DNA from: Jimgerdemannia flammicorona
Taxonomy: Eukaryota; Mucoromycota; Endogonomycetes; Endogonales; Endogonaceae
Reading direction: 5' to 3'
Assembly: GCA_003990745.1 (NCBI GenBank)
Contig: RBNI01001504.1
Location: 1-22,145, forward strand
Length of the DNA stretch: 22,145 bases
The position numbers and the translations under genes were made by a program. Below the pieces are notes generated by a model. It saw only the letters and a list, made by a program, of their open reading frames with translations. It searched no databases and was not told the origin of the DNA. This document shows, one piece after another, positions 19,628 to 22,145 of this stretch (positions are counted from its first letter, which is position 1; each line of letters opens with the position of its first letter).

Positions 19628-22076
19628 ATGGACCCACACCCCACCCCTGCTCTTCTAGAACAATTTCAGAGATCAAAAAAGATTGCAAGTATTGTCGAAG
19701 GCTACTTCTCCGACCCGAACCTTTTATGGGATAAGCTGCTGCTCTCCAAGATCGAGAAAGATCCTGAAGGCTGTAAGTCGAAGCAAATGAGACCCAAGCA
19801 TTCGCTGATTCGAAGGAACACGAAACCAATTCACATATACTGTTATTGCAGTCGTTGATATTGTGTGGCTGTCGAAGCAAAGTAGGCTGAAGCCCCTCAA
19901 ATGTGGTCTGCAAGAGATTGCGGAGGCGGCGAAAACACACAGCTTAACAAGACTTAAGGTGAGTTGTTCTTATCCCCTTTTCACGGCATGCAATAATATA
20001 GTTAACATTATTACTAATTTTACTTTGAACTAACAAAAGCTCGACGAAGGCCGGACCCGTATCGCGCGCAAGAAGCCGTATGTGAAAAGTAAAGTTTCCG
20101 AGCTTGACGATTGGTCGATCTACGTAGTTCGTACCCACCCTCACCATTTTATTTTTCTATCATATTTCTCTACTGTCTGTCACAATCTTACAAATACTAT
20201 TCACCACATCGCCTCCTCCAACCCTTTAACTTCGACCAAACATAGGAAGGCCTTCACCCGCCCTACCACACCATCCACACCATCACAGATCTCTTCTCGC
20301 CTATTGGCAAAGTCGTCTTTGTCCGCTTTCCCGAGACTAAGGCCAAGTTCCTCGGCTTCTGCTTCGTTGAGTTTGATGATGCCACCTCGGTCCTGCGCGC
20401 CGTCGACTGGTTTAACCGGTTCGTTGTGCCCCCCCAGCCAGAAGTCAAGGTGGAAGGGGAAGGAGGGGAGGAGAAGCCGGATGTGGAGATTGGGACGACC
20501 AAGGCGGAGGAGTGGGAGGAGGAGCTGCGGAATGTGGCGATGGAGATGGAAGAGGAGGCTCTGCCAGAAGTGAGGATGGAATTGTATAAGGAGGGGGTTC
20601 CACCAGAAGTGAAGGAGTCAGAGGCGGAGGGGAACAGGATGTTGGCTGTGAAGAAGGGATCGCCTAAGACCGTGTCTAGCGACGGCCCTACACCAACGCC
20701 CGAGCAGAGGGCGCTAGCGGACCGTCTACACCTGCGCGTGATGACAAAGTACGTACCACAATCCCCTTGCCTGTTTCCACCCTCGAATCATTTCTCATAT
20801 CCGCCCCTATGAACCATCCGTCCAACAGACGCGCTTGGCTTGCCTTGAGGGACGAATATCTGGCCTACCTGGATGCTTGTAACGCCGCGCTGATGGTCAA
20901 GGTGGAGGAGAGGCGGTGCGCGAAGGAGGAGAAGGAGCGCACAAGGCAGGAAGAGAGACGCGCAAGGGAGGAGGAGAGACACGTGAAGGAGATACGTGCC
21001 GTCTATCCAATCGGCGTGGTCGCCGTCGCGACAGATGTGCATCCGGCGACGAATAAGCTTGTGTTGAAGGTACATTGGGGTGGTGGGGTGTATTGGCTTT
21101 CTCACTTTCGGTGCTAATCGTTGTTATATGATGATGGGTAATCTAACGACTCGTTTATTCACCACCCGATCATTGATATTCGTTCGAATCATCCTTCGTT
21201 TACGCACAACAGAAATTCTTCGAACAAGCGTCCTTGAAAGTGGCCTACATCGACTACACGAAAAACACCACTCGGGTAATTCTCCTTCTTCCAACGATTT
21301 CCGTCGATTATGGTCCCTTTCTTCTCTCTGATCACGTCAATCCCTCCGATTTTGTGCAGTGCTACGTCCGGTTCAACACGACCCAAGATGCCACCGTAGC
21401 CACCAAGTACTTTTCCAAGGGGATCGTGCAGCGTACCCAGGGCGACCACGAGGGCGCCACGATTGAAGGCCTTGCCGGTGAGACGGATCCCCTCGTCATG
21501 GTGAGACCGGCCGTGAGTTTGAGGATCTTAGAAGGTATGTAGGGTTTACGGTCATGGCTCAAGAATCAAGAGTCAAAGGTTGAACAATTTTGCGGTTGTA
21601 GCCAACCTAACTTCCATCAATACATCTCCCCACCCTGACCAGGCAAGGAAGAAGCCATCTATTGGGAAAACCTGGATGTATCCATCACCCAGCAGGCCAA
21701 AATGAAAGACGGCAAGCACCCCGCCACTTCAGCAGGCAAGACAGGGAAACCCTTCGTCATAGTCCCGGTCGCCGACATGCATGGCCCTGAGCACCTCAAG
21801 GGCCTCCCCACCTCTAACGCGAAGCACATCCGATTCACGGATACGGACGGCGAGGACAAAGCCTCCGAGCCGGCGGGCGGGGTTGACGAGGTTTCGAAGC
21901 GGAAGGCGGGGGCGGAGGTATCAGGGTCCCCGCCCCTTAACAAGCATATCCGGTTCGTCGAGGAGAAGGATGTGGAGGGCGGCAAGGTTAGCGGTATTCC
22001 GAAGCGGAAGGCGAGAGAGGAGGCACCGGGGCCCCTGCCAGCTAGCAAGCACATTAAGTTCGAGGATTCGGATTGA
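19628..22076 (+). CDS. LARP7: LARP7-family La-related RNA-binding protein
   Basis: Model, 584 aa, 8 exons: 19628-19772, 19852-19958, 20040-20126, 20246-20748, 20829-21069, 21213-21275, 21360-21534, 21643-22076. All are GT-AG with consistent phase; intron 3 uses a GTTCGT donor, chosen to give the RNP2 motif IYVEGL. Domains: La motif about 11-95 (GYFSDPNL, RIARKKP); RRM1 about 109-172 (IYVEGL 111-116, FLGFCFVEF 148-156); acidic linker about 180-235; a highly charged Glu/Arg helix about 305-337; C-terminal xRRM about 342-455 (AYIDY 372-376, CYVRF 383-387, LRILEGKEEAIYWENL), the hallmark of LARP7, Pof8 and p65 rather than genuine La. These bind 7SK or telomerase RNA; in fission yeast Pof8 is a telomerase subunit. 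A basic tail carries three KHIRF/KHIKF repeats and KRKA clusters, likely nuclear localisation. Several La-motif residues for UUU-3'OH binding are changed. Whether its partner is telomerase or 7SK RNA is not visible here. Confidence 0.88.
21822..22064 (+). repeat. Degenerate tandem repeat in the LARP7-like C-terminal tail
   Basis: The peptide KHIRF (KHIKF in the last copy) occurs at 21822, 21942 and 22047, spaced 40 and 35 codons. Copies 2 and 3 are each preceded, 15-16 residues earlier, by KRKA and a Gly/Pro stretch, and each KHI[RK]F is followed by acidic residues. The pattern is of an in-frame duplication about 105-120 nt long that has since diverged. Confidence 0.75.
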
Positions 22077-22145
22077 GCGAGGCAGGATAGATTGCGATTC
22101 TGGACGTGTATCGGGTCGAAAACGACTTCATCTGTATTTTTTTTT
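22077..22145 (+). other. 3' flank of the LARP7-like gene and window end
   Basis: Sixty-nine bases follow the stop and end in nine T. No polyadenylation signal or further gene is visible. Confidence 0.5.

Noticed and set aside
1..22145. tRNA, rRNA or CRISPR-like arrays
   Set aside because: I saw no cloverleaf-type A/B box pair, no rRNA core sequence, and no regularly spaced identical repeats; the only ordered repeats are the LTR units, the (ATT)n run and the LARP7 tail.

Overview
The window looks like a piece of an intron-rich fungal nuclear genome. The right half carries three multi-exon genes with GT-AG introns of about 70-240 nt, including a fungal-type hybrid histidine kinase. Intron density argues against a budding yeast; I cannot choose between a basidiomycete and a chytrid-like lineage from sequence alone. 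The window starts with 34 T and ends in a run of T, which looks like contig ends.

Left part (1 to about 8.55 kb): transposon graveyard. In order it holds the 3' end of a decayed Ty3/gypsy chromovirus-type element (integrase plus chromodomain, about 175-1824), a purine tract and LTR (2255-2549), a PBS-like start and a gag-like reading frame with four stops (2722-3609), an LTR-like stretch with a TATA box (about 3656-4002), an inverted second copy of the LTR-gag segment (4285-5040), and a long A+T-rich tract. From 4300 to 8117 there is no CpG dinucleotide at all, and the inverted copy differs from its partner mainly by transitions toward A/T. This is the look of RIP-like or methylation-driven mutation. 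At the tract's right edge (7846-8549) lies a broken gene ending in a TnpB/Fanzor-type zinc ribbon and a RuvC-III-like motif whose Asp is Gly.

Middle (8.55-10.95 kb): ordinary-composition intergenic DNA with no gene I can support, ending in a strikingly C-rich, G-poor leader.

Right part (10.95-22.1 kb): three genes modelled exon by exon, all with consistent phases. (1) A hybrid histidine kinase on +, 11 exons, 1212 aa, PAS-GAF-HisKA-HATPase-REC, with both phosphoacceptor residues in micro-exons of 19 and 28 nt. (2) On -, 11 exons, 559 aa, a coiled-coil protein that may be an augmin HAUS5-like subunit. (3) On +, 8 exons, 584 aa, a LARP7-family La-related protein (La motif, RRM1, C-terminal xRRM), the family that includes telomerase and 7SK RNA partners. 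Genes 1 and 2 converge; genes 2 and 3 diverge from a 122-bp intergenic promoter. I see no tRNA, rRNA or CRISPR.
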